A DNA stretch of 32,737 nt from Clostridia bacterium (GTDB taxonomy: Bacteria > Bacillota > Clostridia > Oscillospirales > Acutalibacteraceae), in NCBI GenBank assembly GCA_017473435.1, contig JAFULG010000022.1:1-32737 (forward strand), written 5' to 3'. The translations under genes and the position numbers were made by a program. Under the pieces are notes generated by a model. That model had not been told where the DNA came from. It did no database searches and saw nothing but the letters and a program-made list of their open reading frames with translations. Shown one piece after another: positions 1 to 9,181 of the stretch; positions within the stretch are counted from its first letter, which is position 1; every line of letters begins with the position of its first letter.

Positions 1-1719
1 GCCGAAATCTTCAACAAGATAACCTGCCTTTGAAAACACATCAAGATTTTCAAGCACGGTATTATAGTCATTTTTGTTGAGTGTTACCGTTACCGGCGCA
101 AGAAGAACCTGTGAAGCAACGTTATTCTGTGCCGCCTTTTTGATTTTGTTGTAAATCACTCTTTCGTGAGCAGCGTGTTTATCTATAAAATAAACTTTAT
201 TATCATATTCACAGATAATATATGTTTTGAAAGCCTCTCCGAGAAGGCGCAAGGGTTTTGTTATATCCTCTTCCTGCTCCTTTGTCCTTACGGGAACGAA
301 ATTGTGTGAAGGAGGTGTATACTCCTTCGGAGTGGGAGAAGAAGGTTTTGTTTCGGGTGCTTCAACCTTTTCCTGCGACTTTACAGGTTGAACAGTAACG
401 GCAGGTTTAACCTTGAAAGAGGAAACCAAATCAGGCTCCTCGCTGTTACTGATAACACTATTCTCCGTCTGCGGTGCAGATACCCTTGCTCTATATTCCG
501 AAGAAGGGATATTAGTCCAGAAATCCTTTTTCTTTTCGGGTACGGCTGAGGGCTGCGGCTTTGCAGATAAGGGTCCGCTTTTTTCTGTGTAGGTAATAGT
601 CTGAGCCGACGGAACTGCAGGCTTGACTGCCGGGGAAACAGGAGTATCATCCTCAACGGCAAGAAACAGCTGACTTGCAGCTGCGCGTGTTTTTTCCGCT
701 ACCTTTGCAACATTAACCGTAACGGGAGTATCAGAAATCTCGATCGCACTTTTTACCGCATAGTAAACCGCCGAGGAAACTCTTCTTTCATCACTGAAGC
801 GTACCTCTGTTTTTGCAGGATGAACATTAACATCAACAAAGTTCGGGTCGAGCTTGATATTAAGAACACAGCTCGGAAATTTACCTACCATTATTGAATT
901 TTTATAGGCATTTTCCATAGATGCCATACAGGAGCGTGACTTTATATGTCTTCCGTTGAGGAAAAAATACTGCATTGAGCGTGAAGGTCTGGAAAAAGCC
1001 GGCTTGCATACATAGCCTTCAACCTTGATTCCGTCAAGCTCATAATTCACTTCAACAAGAGAATCAGCAAAAGCTCTGCCGAAAACAGCATAAATTGCCG
1101 AAAGAGCTTTTCCGTCACCCGGGGTAATAAGTGCCTGCTTGCCTTCACGGATAAAACGGATACTGACACGCGGATTAGAAAGCGCTATACGGTCAACCAC
1201 CTCAGCAACGGCATTAGCCTCAGAAACATCACGCTTAAGAAACTTCATTCGTGCAGGGGTATTAAAAAACAGATCGCGTACAATTATTGTTGTACCTAAA
1301 GGACATCCTGCCTGCTCGTAACGTGTCTGTACACCGCCTTCAATAGCAAAGGATGTGCCGTTAGACTCATTCTCCGCTCTGGTAATCAGCTCCGTGCGAG
1401 AAACTGCCGCTATTGAAGCAAGTGCCTCGCCGCGAAAGCCGAGAGTGAAAATTGAATTAAGATCATTTTCGTCGGCAATTTTACTTGTGGCGTGGCTGAT
1501 GAAGGCCTTGGGTACATCTTCGTGTTCTATGCCGCAACCGTTATCGGTAATTCTTATGTAGGTAACGCCGCCGTTGCGGATTTCGACTGTAACAGAGGTA
1601 GCACCTGCATCTATTGAGTTTTCCATAAGCTCCTTGACAACGCTTGCAGGTCTTTCAACAACCTCACCTGCCGCAATAAGCTCTGCAATATGCTTTGATA
1701 AAACATTGATTTTTGCCAC
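1..1719 (-). CDS. mutL: DNA mismatch repair protein MutL (C-terminus cut by window edge)
   Basis: MutL couples MutS mismatch recognition to strand removal; in bacteria lacking MutH it is itself a nicking endonuclease. 573 residues are visible and the gene runs off the left edge. The N-terminal GHKL ATPase is clear: KELMENSIDAGA with the catalytic Glu near residue 33, DNGCGI near 59-64, and a GFRGEAL box. A Pro/Lys/Glu-rich linker follows (about residues 350-480), then the dimerisation/endonuclease domain. Its metal motif reads DKHAAHERVIYN at 513-524, so the Asp, His and first Glu of DQHA(X)2E(X)4E are kept, while Gln is Lys and the last Glu is Asn. The start is GTG at 1717-1719, chosen because GGAGG lies 7 nt upstream; the ATG inside that site is out of frame. 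It lies 39 bp downstream of mutS, so the two are probably co-transcribed. Confidence 0.96.
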   Translation of the reverse strand, partial: MAKINVLSKHIAELIAAGEVVERPASVVKELMENSIDAGATSVTVEIRNGGVTYIRITDNGCGIEHEDVPKAFISHATSKIADENDLNSIFTLGFRGEALASIAAVSRTELITRAENESNGTSFAIEGGVQTRYEQAGCPLGTTIIVRDLFFNTPARMKFLKRDVSEANAVAEVVDRIALSNPRVSIRFIREGKQALITPGDGKALSAIYAVFGRAFADSLVEVNYELDGIKVEGYVCKPAFSRPSRSMQYFFLNGRHIKSRSCMASMENAYKNSIMVGKFPSCVLNIKLDPNFVDVNVHPAKTEVRFSDERRVSSAVYYAVKSAIEISDTPVTVNVAKVAEKTRAAASQLFLAVEDDTPVSPAVKPAVPSAQTITYTEKSGPLSAKPQPSAVPEKKKDFWTNIPSSEYRARVSAPQTENSVISNSEEPDLVSSFKVKPAVTVQPVKSQEKVEAPETKPSSPTPKEYTPPSHNFVPVRTKEQEEDITKPLRLLGEAFKTYIICEYDNKVYFIDKHAAHERVIYNKIKKAAQNNVASQVLLAPVTVTLNKNDYNTVLENLDVFSKAGYLVEDFG

Positions 1720-1758
1720 GGTGCATCCTCCTTTTTATTTAAGATTAATAAGTTGATT

Positions 1759-4389
1759 TTATATATCAGTGCTTTTTGCAAAAGCAACAAGCTCGTGAAG
1801 TGTTGTAAGCGCCTCGATGGGAGTTAAGGTATTTACATCGATATCCTTAAGTCTCTGAGCAAGCTCACTGTTAAATTTACCTGAAAGTAAAAGCTGTGGT
1901 TCTTCCTTTTCCTCTTTCTGAGGAAGTGATTTCATAAGCTGAGAAGCATCAGGGCGGTTGGCTTCAAGGTATTTAAGGATTTTTCTTGCCCTTGAAAGTA
2001 CAGCCTGGGGTAAATCCGCAAGCTTTGCAACCTCAATACCGTAGCTTCCGTCAGCACAGCCGCGTACAATACGGCGAAGGAAAATTACATCCTCTCCCCT
2101 TTTTTTAACGGAAATATTGTAATTCTTGATTCCTTCAAGCTGGTTTTCGATTTCAGTAAGCTCATGATAATGAGTTGAGAAAAGTGTTTTTGCGCCTATT
2201 TTCTTTTTATCGGCAATATACTCAAGTACTGCTCTTGCAATACTCATACCGTCAAAGGTAGATGTACCGCGACCGACCTCATCGAGAATGATAAGGCTGT
2301 TTCTGTCAGCATTTTTAAGGATATCGGAAACCTCACTCATTTCAACCATAAAGGTAGACTGACCTGTTGCAAGGTCATCGGAAGCACCTACACGGGTAAA
2401 AATACTGCCTACTATACCAAGCTCTGCACTTCTTGCAGGAACAAAGGAACCAATCTGAGCCATAAGACAAATGAGAGCCACCTGACGCATATAGGTTGAT
2501 TTACCCGCCATATTAGGCCCTGTGATGATTGCACAGCGGTTGCTGTCACAGTCCATATTTGTATCATTCGGTACAAAGGGCACATCCCCCAGCATAAGCT
2601 CAACAACAGGATGTCTGCCATCCGTAATTTTCAGAGCTGAAGTATCTGTCATTGCAGGACGCACATAATTATTTTTAAGCGCCGCGTTTGCAAGAGAGCA
2701 CAGCACGTCTGTAACGGCTATAGCATCTGCTGTCTGCTTGATACGGTTAAATTCCTTTGCAACTGCCTTACGCACCTGACAGAAAATTTCATATTCAAGC
2801 TTTACCATTCTCTCCTGAGCTCCGAGCACCTTGCTTTCAAGATCTTTAAGCTCCTGAGTAATATATCTCTCACAGTTCGAAAGGGTCTGCTTTCTTATAT
2901 AGGTTTCGGGAACAAGCTCTTTATAAGAATTTGTAACCTCAATATAATAGCCGAAAACTCTGTTATAGCCTATACGAAGCTTTGGTATACCTGTAAGCTC
3001 CTTTTCACGGCTTTCGATTTCAGCAATATATTTTTTACCGTTATTTTTTATATCAGCGAGGTAATCCAGCTCCTCATTGAAGCCCTCTCTGATAAGATCA
3101 CCTTCACGGACAGTAAAGGGAGCATCCTCCCTGATTGCACTGTCAATAAGGTTATAGATATCCTCAAGACAGTCAAGAGCATTATGCTGACTTACGAGAT
3201 AAGCGCTCTTACAGTCAGCAAGATGTGCCTTGATTGCAGGCAAAGAAGTAATAGTCTGCTTAAGTGAGTTAAGATCCTTTGCCGTAGCAGTTTCATAAAC
3301 AATACGGGTGAGAAGTCTTTCAATATCAAATATATTTTTAAGAGCCGCAGAAAGCTCTGTAAGTTTCATATTATCATTATAAAGCTCGTCAACAGCATTA
3401 TGTCTGCGGGAAATCTGTGCGAGATTTATAAGGGGCTTTTCAAGCCATGAGCGCAACAATCTTTTACCCATGGAAGTGCCGGTACTGTCAAGCACCCACA
3501 GAAGTGAGCCCTTCTTTTCACGGCTTCGCATGGTCTCCACGATTTCAAGGTCACGCTTTGTGGAATAATTTATTTTCATAAACTGACTTTCTGAGTACAG
3601 ATTGATTTCACGGATATTATCAAGATCATTCTTCTGTACATTTTTAAGGTACTTGATGGCACTGCCTACGGAGGCTATCGCTGAAGGCATATTGTCAAGA
3701 CCGAGAGAAGTGATTTTCTCCTTTGTGAAATGCTCACAGCAAACGGTGAAGCAATCATCAAAAGCAAAATAATCATCGTCGGGAAGCTCGCAGGAGGCTT
3801 CGATTTTTTTAGAAATAAAGGCTGTAAGACCTTTCATCTGAGCGCAGGTTTTATTAAGAATAATCTCACTGGGTGAAAAGACACCGATCTCATTTATAAG
3901 GCAGGATTCAATGTCGTCCTCGGGAGAAAAGGATGTGAGGTTAAGAGTGCCCGTAGAAACATCTACAAAACAGATACCTGCACCGTTTTCATCAACATAA
4001 ATTGATGTAAGATAGTTGTTTTTATTTTCATCGAGCATATTGTTTTCGATGATACTGCCCTTTGTAATAATTCTGACAACATCTCTTTTAACAATACCCT
4101 TTGCAGTTGCAGGGTCTTCAACCTGCTCGCAGATTGCAACCTTGTAGCCGTTTTTCACCAGTCTTGCGATATAGTTATCAGCAGAGTGAAAAGGCACGCC
4201 GCACATAGGCGCCTTCTCACCGTTGCCGCAGGCCCTGCCGGTAAGGGTAAGCTCAAGTACTGAGGAAGCAGTTTTTGCATCCTCAAAAAACATTTCATAA
4301 AAATCACCCAGGCGGAAAAACAAAATTGTGTCCGGATAATCTTTTTTAATTTCAAAGTACTGTGCCATCATTGGTGTCATTTCAGACAT
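1759..4389 (-). CDS. mutS: DNA mismatch repair protein MutS
   Basis: MutS recognises base mismatches and small loops and recruits MutL in an ATP-dependent way. At 876 aa it has the usual length of bacterial MutS1. The mismatch-reading Phe-x-Glu is FYE at residues 30-32. The connector, lever and clamp domains fill the middle. The Walker A motif GPNMAGKST starts at residue 624 (Lys630). A Walker B-type IILDEVGRGTSTFDG segment and the STHYHEL switch follow. The C-terminus has the expected helix-turn-helix region (VAKLADLPQAVLSRARKIL). Start ATG has GGAGGA upstream. It sits between a RicA-like gene and mutL, matching the miaB-ymcA-cotE-mutS-mutL order of Bacillus subtilis but without cotE. Nothing appears degraded. 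Confidence 0.98.
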   Translation of the reverse strand: MSEMTPMMAQYFEIKKDYPDTILFFRLGDFYEMFFEDAKTASSVLELTLTGRACGNGEKAPMCGVPFHSADNYIARLVKNGYKVAICEQVEDPATAKGIVKRDVVRIITKGSIIENNMLDENKNNYLTSIYVDENGAGICFVDVSTGTLNLTSFSPEDDIESCLINEIGVFSPSEIILNKTCAQMKGLTAFISKKIEASCELPDDDYFAFDDCFTVCCEHFTKEKITSLGLDNMPSAIASVGSAIKYLKNVQKNDLDNIREINLYSESQFMKINYSTKRDLEIVETMRSREKKGSLLWVLDSTGTSMGKRLLRSWLEKPLINLAQISRRHNAVDELYNDNMKLTELSAALKNIFDIERLLTRIVYETATAKDLNSLKQTITSLPAIKAHLADCKSAYLVSQHNALDCLEDIYNLIDSAIREDAPFTVREGDLIREGFNEELDYLADIKNNGKKYIAEIESREKELTGIPKLRIGYNRVFGYYIEVTNSYKELVPETYIRKQTLSNCERYITQELKDLESKVLGAQERMVKLEYEIFCQVRKAVAKEFNRIKQTADAIAVTDVLCSLANAALKNNYVRPAMTDTSALKITDGRHPVVELMLGDVPFVPNDTNMDCDSNRCAIITGPNMAGKSTYMRQVALICLMAQIGSFVPARSAELGIVGSIFTRVGASDDLATGQSTFMVEMSEVSDILKNADRNSLIILDEVGRGTSTFDGMSIARAVLEYIADKKKIGAKTLFSTHYHELTEIENQLEGIKNYNISVKKRGEDVIFLRRIVRGCADGSYGIEVAKLADLPQAVLSRARKILKYLEANRPDASQLMKSLPQKEEKEEPQLLLSGKFNSELAQRLKDIDVNTLTPIEALTTLHELVAFAKSTDI

Positions 4390-4431
4390 TTTGTTTTTCC
4401 TCCCGTGATTTTAACTTCAATTAATTCAGAA

Positions 4432-4848
4432 TCAATGGCAGCCGCTGCAGCTTGAGCATGAACCGCCGCAGTTGTGTTCTTCCTGTACCTCAGGCTCACA
4501 GGTTGCAGGATCTGCACCGTTTACACAAAGGCCGAGAATCTGCATAACATAGTTCATAAGGTTATCTATTTCAGCTCTTGCAGCCTCATAGTTCTTCATC
4601 TTATCGCTGTCCATAAACTTTGTATATACATCGTTGAACTGCTCCTCGTAGCCGCGCATTTTTTCGCTGTCGGGAGTTTCCTTTGATGCTTCAATCTGAT
4701 AGTTCATCTGTACCATCTGAATCTGAGCCATAAGCTCGTTGAGCTCTGCATCGTTTTCATTTTCTTCTCTTGCTTTAGCAAAGTTGAGATAACGCTCGTC
4801 CTGCTGAATTGCAGCACCGAGTTCACGTGTAAGTTTAATGATGTCCAT
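4432..4848 (-). CDS. ricA: YlbF/YmcA family protein, RicA-like, with Cys-rich tail
   Basis: This 138-aa protein is mostly charged helix (residues 1-105), typical of the YlbF/YmcA family (formerly DUF964). In B. subtilis RicA (YmcA), RicF and RicT form an iron-sulfur complex that affects RNase Y-dependent mRNA maturation, competence, sporulation and biofilm formation. The tail carries six Cys (108, 117, 127, 131, 134, 137) in its last 31 residues, plus His126 and His138, which would suit Fe-S or zinc binding. Its place between miaB and mutS is the position of ymcA in B. subtilis, which supports RicA rather than RicF. Start ATG has AAGGAG upstream. The family call is firm; orthology to RicA is inferred from synteny and the Cys tail. 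Confidence 0.85.
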   Translation of the reverse strand: MDIIKLTRELGAAIQQDERYLNFAKAREENENDAELNELMAQIQMVQMNYQIEASKETPDSEKMRGYEEQFNDVYTKFMDSDKMKNYEAARAEIDNLMNYVMQILGLCVNGADPATCEPEVQEEHNCGGSCSSCSGCH

Positions 4849-4902
4849 TTGTTTTTTGCTCCTTAAAATAAAATATTTATAAGATACTTCTTCTGAAGTA
4901 AT

Positions 4903-6324
4903 TTATACTAATTCACCGTAAACAATCCATGTTCGGGGATTGGTTACCTTTACATCAGCAAATGAGCCTATAAGGCTTTCATCACCTTCAAATTCAATTA
5001 TTACATTACCCTGTGTTCTGCCCGAAAGAAAGCCTTCTGTTTTGGCTTTTTCCTCTACAAGAACACGGTAGGATCTGCCCTTCATCCTTGCAGTTCTTTC
5101 CCCTGCTATTTTTTCCTGAAGATCAGTAAGCTCCTTAAACCAGACTCCCTTTTCCTTACGTGACACGGGATCATCCATATCGTAAGCCTTTGTGCCCTTT
5201 CTCGGTGAGAAAATGAAGGTGAAAAGTGAGGTGTATTTTACCCTCTCCACAAGGGAAAGTGTATCACAGAACTCCTCATATGTTTCACCGGGGAAGCCGA
5301 CAATAATATCACTTGTGATTGACAGCTCGGGCATAAGCTCATAGGCGTAATCAATAAGAGAAAGATATTTCTCTCTGCTGTAGTGACGGTTCATTTCCTT
5401 AAGAACTCTGTCATTACCGGACTGAACAGGAAGATGAAGATGTTTTGCCACCTTTTTGCACTGTGCCATAGCTTCAATAAGCTCATGAGTACAGTCTCTC
5501 GGATGCGAGGTCATAAAACGTATTATGAAATCACCGTCTATATCATTTATAGCTCTTAACAAAGCAGGAAACTGCTTTTCCTCAGGGAGATTTTTATTAT
5601 ATGAATTTACATTCTGACCGAGAAGATTGATCTCCTTATACCCGTCAGCTACAAGCCCTCTGACCTCCTCAACGACGGTGTCAAAATCACGGCTTCTCTC
5701 TCTGCCCCTCACATAAGGTACAATACAATAAGAGCAGAAGTTATTACAGCCGTACATAACAGGCACCCATGCTCTGAAGGTTCCGTCACGCTTTATCGGA
5801 AGACCTTCTACGATGTTGCCGTCGCTGTCAGCAGTTTCAAAAACTCTTTTGCCAAGACAAAGACTACGGTAAACGAACTCGGGAAGTCTGTGTGCAACGT
5901 GTGTACCGAAAACTATATCAACAAAGGGATAGCTTTCCTTTAATTTATCTGCAACGGTCTGCTGCTGTGTCATACAGCCGCAAAGGGCGATAATCATATC
6001 GGGATTTTTCTTTTTTATAGGCTTGAGAGCACCAACATTGCCGAAAACTCTGTCCTCAGCGTGTTCTCTTATGGCACAAGTGTTATATAGCACAAGGTCT
6101 GCATGTTCAGGGGACAAACAAAACTCAAAGCCCATACTGTAAAGTAAGCCCTTAAGCTTTTCACCGTCAGCAACATTGCCCTGACAGCCGTAAGTATGAA
6201 CAAAGGCCTTCGGCTTACCTTCTGTAAACCTTGACTTAAGTACGGTGCTTACAAGCTCGGTATATTCTTTTTGCTTATTAAGTTCCTCGGCAGGAACGGT
6301 AAATTTATCAATAGCTTTATCCAA
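4903..6324 (-). CDS. miaB: tRNA-2-methylthio-N6-dimethylallyladenosine synthase MiaB
   Basis: MiaB is a radical SAM methylthiotransferase that adds a methylthio group to i6A37 of tRNAs reading UNN codons. The N-terminal UPF0004 domain shows its three cluster cysteines in TYGCQGN, NTCAIREHAEDR and CGCMTQQ. The radical SAM triad CxxxCxxC is C193, C197 and C200 in GCNNFCSYC, followed by VRGRERSR. A C-terminal TRAM domain (about 405-473) ends the protein. 473 aa is typical for the family. The start is TTG at 6322-6324, with GGAGG 8 nt upstream and no better ATG. NTCAIREHAE and the overall match separate it from MtaB and RimO. It is 54 bp upstream of the RicA-like gene, as in B. subtilis. Confidence 0.97.
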   Translation of the reverse strand: MDKAIDKFTVPAEELNKQKEYTELVSTVLKSRFTEGKPKAFVHTYGCQGNVADGEKLKGLLYSMGFEFCLSPEHADLVLYNTCAIREHAEDRVFGNVGALKPIKKKNPDMIIALCGCMTQQQTVADKLKESYPFVDIVFGTHVAHRLPEFVYRSLCLGKRVFETADSDGNIVEGLPIKRDGTFRAWVPVMYGCNNFCSYCIVPYVRGRERSRDFDTVVEEVRGLVADGYKEINLLGQNVNSYNKNLPEEKQFPALLRAINDIDGDFIIRFMTSHPRDCTHELIEAMAQCKKVAKHLHLPVQSGNDRVLKEMNRHYSREKYLSLIDYAYELMPELSITSDIIVGFPGETYEEFCDTLSLVERVKYTSLFTFIFSPRKGTKAYDMDDPVSRKEKGVWFKELTDLQEKIAGERTARMKGRSYRVLVEEKAKTEGFLSGRTQGNVIIEFEGDESLIGSFADVKVTNPRTWIVYGELV

Positions 6325-6338
6325 AATGTAAGCCTCCG

Positions 6339-7262
6339 TTAATTATTATTGCTTTCGGCAAGAGCAATAAGCTTTTTAAGTCTGTGATTAACCGCAGATC
6401 GGCTAAGAGGAGGATTGCACATTTCACCGATTTCTCTCAGGCTCGCCTCTTCATTTTCAATACGCAAATCAGCAATGACTTTGAGTTCCTCTGTAAGCAA
6501 TGCATAGCCGCCGCTGTTTTTCAGTCTTTCAATTGCACTTATCTGATCATAAGCCGCCGAAGCGGTTTTTGAAAGATTTGCATTTTCAAAATTGTTTCTG
6601 CGATTAGTAAGATTTCTCAAATCCTTGTAAATTTTTATATTCATAATTGAAAGCGAGGCCATAGTTGCCCCCATTATTGTAAGCAAATCCTCAATGCTTT
6701 CGCTGTCTTTTATGTAAATAACATTAATGTATCTTCTTACCATATGCTTTGCCTTAAGGCCGTAATCCGTAAGAATTTTAAGCAGATCAAGACTGAGTGT
6801 ACGGTAAGGTACGACAAATTCGATATGGTAGCTCTTGTTGGGATCGCTTGCAGTACCGCAAGAAAGAAAAGCTCCTCTTAAAAACGCCGCATTGCAGCAG
6901 TTTATGCTCTCTGCTGTATCACCGCACTCATTAAGCAGATTTCCTCTGTCGATACGCCTTACACGCTCCTTACCCGTTGAAGAAAAGCTTGAAAGCACCT
7001 TAATTCTGTCAGCCTCTCCCGCTATTTCACAGGTAATCTTACCGGCTTCTGAAACGAGCCTCTCAGCATCAACACCGCAAGCCTTTTTAACAAGTTCAAC
7101 ATATGCGTCACCTACAAGCGGATTATCCGTAAGCAGTGATATTTCATTAAGATCAAAGCTTCTGCCGAAAAGCAGCATACCGTATGCCATCGCATGAGTA
7201 CAGCAGTCGGGCATATCTTCAATTTTCATAAGTTCTTCTTTAATTTCAGCTGAAAAAGACAT
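6339..7262 (-). CDS. whiA: DNA-binding protein WhiA
   Basis: WhiA is a conserved Gram-positive protein with a degenerate LAGLIDADG homing-endonuclease-like domain joined to a helix-turn-helix. In Streptomyces it is a sporulation regulator; in B. subtilis it affects division and chromosome segregation. Here the N-terminal domain opens with MSFSAEIKEEL, typical of the family. The N-terminal and central region (to about 215) includes the RGAFLSCG segment. The C-terminal HTH is around 275-300 (LREIGEMCNPPLSRSAVNHRLKKL). 307 aa is normal. Start ATG has GGAGGG just upstream. It is 42 bp downstream of murB and 14 bp upstream of miaB. The rapZ and yvcK genes that often precede whiA are absent here. 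Confidence 0.96.
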   Translation of the reverse strand: MSFSAEIKEELMKIEDMPDCCTHAMAYGMLLFGRSFDLNEISLLTDNPLVGDAYVELVKKACGVDAERLVSEAGKITCEIAGEADRIKVLSSFSSTGKERVRRIDRGNLLNECGDTAESINCCNAAFLRGAFLSCGTASDPNKSYHIEFVVPYRTLSLDLLKILTDYGLKAKHMVRRYINVIYIKDSESIEDLLTIMGATMASLSIMNIKIYKDLRNLTNRRNNFENANLSKTASAAYDQISAIERLKNSGGYALLTEELKVIADLRIENEEASLREIGEMCNPPLSRSAVNHRLKKLIALAESNNN

Positions 7263-7304
7263 ATATTCCCTCCTACTAAATTATTATTTAAGCTGTGCCC
7301 GAAA

Positions 7305-8204
7305 TCAGACTGATTTAATTTCTCTTTCAAGCGCAACACCGAACTTTTCCATAACTGTATCCTGACAGAATTTAACAAGGTCAAGAACGTCTTTGGTTGT
7401 TGCATTGTCGTAGTTAATAATAAAGCCTGAGTGCTTTTCACTTACCATAGCACCGCCGATGCGTTTACCCTTAAGACCTGACTGTTCAATAAGCGCACCC
7501 GCAAAATATCCTTCAGGGCGCTTAAAAACACTGCCTGCACTAGGATACTCAAGGGGCTGCTTATCCTTTCTTCTCTGAAGAAGCTCACGCATTTTTGCAT
7601 TAATTTCTTCCTTGTCGCCTTTTTTAAGAGAAAAAACAATACTTGTAATCACGCAGTCCTTTTCGGAATATACGCTGTGGCGGTAGCCGAAATCAAGCTC
7701 AGAAGCATCAAAATGACCCGGATTACCGTTAAAGTCAATATGATTGCAACGTACAATAACGTCCTTCATTTCTCCACCGTATGCGCCAGCATTCATATAT
7801 GCCGCACCGCCGCAGGAGCCGGGAATACCAAAGGCGAACTCAAGTCCTGTAAGGCTATGCTCAAGGGCAAATCTGCAGGGAACTGTAAGCATCGCACCTG
7901 CTCCTACCTCGATGGTGGTTTCGTCAATAAGCTTTACCTGATTGAATGCCTCACCGATATAAATAACAGGCCTGTCAGTAATGCCCTCGTCGCTGACAAG
8001 AAGATTACTGCCGTTACCGAGAATAAAAGGCTTAAGCTCAAAAGAATTTATAATTTTAAGCACCTCGGAAAGCTCACTTTCATTTTTGGGACAGATAAAA
8101 ACCGAAGCGTTACCGCCTGTTTTAAAAGTAGTGTGAGATTTCATAGGCTCATCAAGACTAACACTGATGTTAGCTTGTGAAAGTTTTGAAATAAGCTCTT
8201 TCAA
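7305..8204 (-). CDS. murB: UDP-N-acetylenolpyruvoylglucosamine reductase MurB
   Basis: MurB uses NADPH and FAD to reduce UDP-GlcNAc-enolpyruvate to UDP-MurNAc in cytoplasmic peptidoglycan precursor synthesis. FAD-binding motifs are visible: TTFKTGGNA (25-33), LGNGSNLLV (62-70) and GIPGSCGGAAYMNAGAYGGEM (126-146). The active-site serine is in PSAGSVFKRP (Ser225), and IGGAMVSEKHSGFIIN is the conserved C-terminal block. At 299 aa with a short YRHS loop it resembles the type II enzymes of Gram-positives. The start is TTG at 8202-8204, with GGAGG 7 nt upstream. It follows the glucokinase gene by 15 bp. murC, the next pathway step, is in this window at 20036 but in a separate transcript. Confidence 0.97.
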   Translation of the reverse strand: MKELISKLSQANISVSLDEPMKSHTTFKTGGNASVFICPKNESELSEVLKIINSFELKPFILGNGSNLLVSDEGITDRPVIYIGEAFNQVKLIDETTIEVGAGAMLTVPCRFALEHSLTGLEFAFGIPGSCGGAAYMNAGAYGGEMKDVIVRCNHIDFNGNPGHFDASELDFGYRHSVYSEKDCVITSIVFSLKKGDKEEINAKMRELLQRRKDKQPLEYPSAGSVFKRPEGYFAGALIEQSGLKGKRIGGAMVSEKHSGFIINYDNATTKDVLDLVKFCQDTVMEKFGVALEREIKSV

Positions 8205-8219
8205 AGGAAGACCTCCAAA

Positions 8220-9169
8220 TTAATAGTGTACAAGTGCCGCACCGATAATACCGGCATCGTTACCGAGAGTTGCACGGCAGATTTCTGTCTGCTTATCCTG
8301 ATACTTACTGTATCTCCATTTTTTAATAAGCTCTCTGATAGGTCCGAGAAGTGTTTCGCCCTCGTTACAGATACCGCCGCCAAAGCAGATAAGCTCAGGC
8401 TGGAAAATATTAACAAGGTTGACTGTACCCATTGCAATGTATTCCATATAGGTATTACAAACCTTTGTAGCACATTCGTCGCCAAGTCGCATACCGTCGA
8501 AAGCAGTTCTGCCGCCGGCGTTTTCAATATCGCCGTTGCAAAGCTCCCACATTTTACTGTCCCTGTTATTGAGCATTGCCTCTTTTGTCTGATTTACGAG
8601 TGCTGTTGCAGAAGCATATCTTTCCCAGCATCCGACTCTGCCGCAGTTACATTCATCACCGTCATACTTTATAACAGCGTGACCGATTTCTCCGCCTGCA
8701 TCGTTACAGCCGACAAGAAGCTCACCGTCAAGAACAATTCCGCCGCCAACGCCTGTACCGAGAGTAACGGCAATAAAGCTCTTCTTACCCTTACCGCATC
8801 CTGCAAGCGCCTCACCGAGAGCTGCACAGTTAGCATCATTTTCAATATAAACTTTAATTCCGGGGAAATTTTCGTTGATATATTCAGTTGCAGGAACATT
8901 GTTAAAGCAAGGTTATTTGCATAAAGAATAACACCTGTAGCACGATCAACAGAGCCGGGAGTTCCCACACCGATGCTTTCAATATCCTCTACCTTAAGTC
9001 CGGCATCGGCAATGGCATCGGCAATGCAAAGATTGATATCATCAAAAATTTCCTTTGCAGGTCTCGGAGTATTGGTTTTTCTCTTTGAAGTACCTATAAT
9101 TTTATTTTCAGCATCAATAACGCCTACTGCAATGTTTGTTCCGCCTAAATCTACGCCAATTTTATACAT
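8220..9169 (-). pseudogene. glk: ROK family glucokinase, interrupted by a one-base frameshift
   Basis: ROK glucokinases phosphorylate glucose with ATP to glucose-6-phosphate. The first part has the phosphate-binding IGVDLGGTN box and GVGTPGSVD. The second part has ENDANCAALGEA, the LGTGVGGG loop and the zinc/ROK signature GEIGH with CNCGRVGCWE. They lie in different frames: after ILYANNLAL the reading frame shifts by one near 8901-8908, where TTTAAC appears instead of the expected TTTAAAC (ALNNVPATEYIN). Restoring one base gives one 316-aa ORF, the normal length. Everything else looks intact, so this is a very recent mutation or a sequencing/assembly error. The start is ATG at 9167-9169, with AGAGGTGA about 6 nt upstream; the GTG at 9176-9178 is part of that site. 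Uninterrupted, it would feed pgi, also in this window. Confidence 0.88.
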
Positions 9170-9181
9170 AAATTTCACCTC

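Noticed and set aside
8895-8915. Programmed ribosomal frameshift in the glucokinase
   Set aside because: There is no slippery heptamer with a downstream pseudoknot, and the required shift is a plain single-base loss in a housekeeping gene.
8226-8924. Antisense ORF of 232 codons opposite the glucokinase
   Set aside because: It lies opposite a clear ROK coding sequence and starts from an unsupported codon. Its amino acids reflect the reverse frame of a conserved gene.
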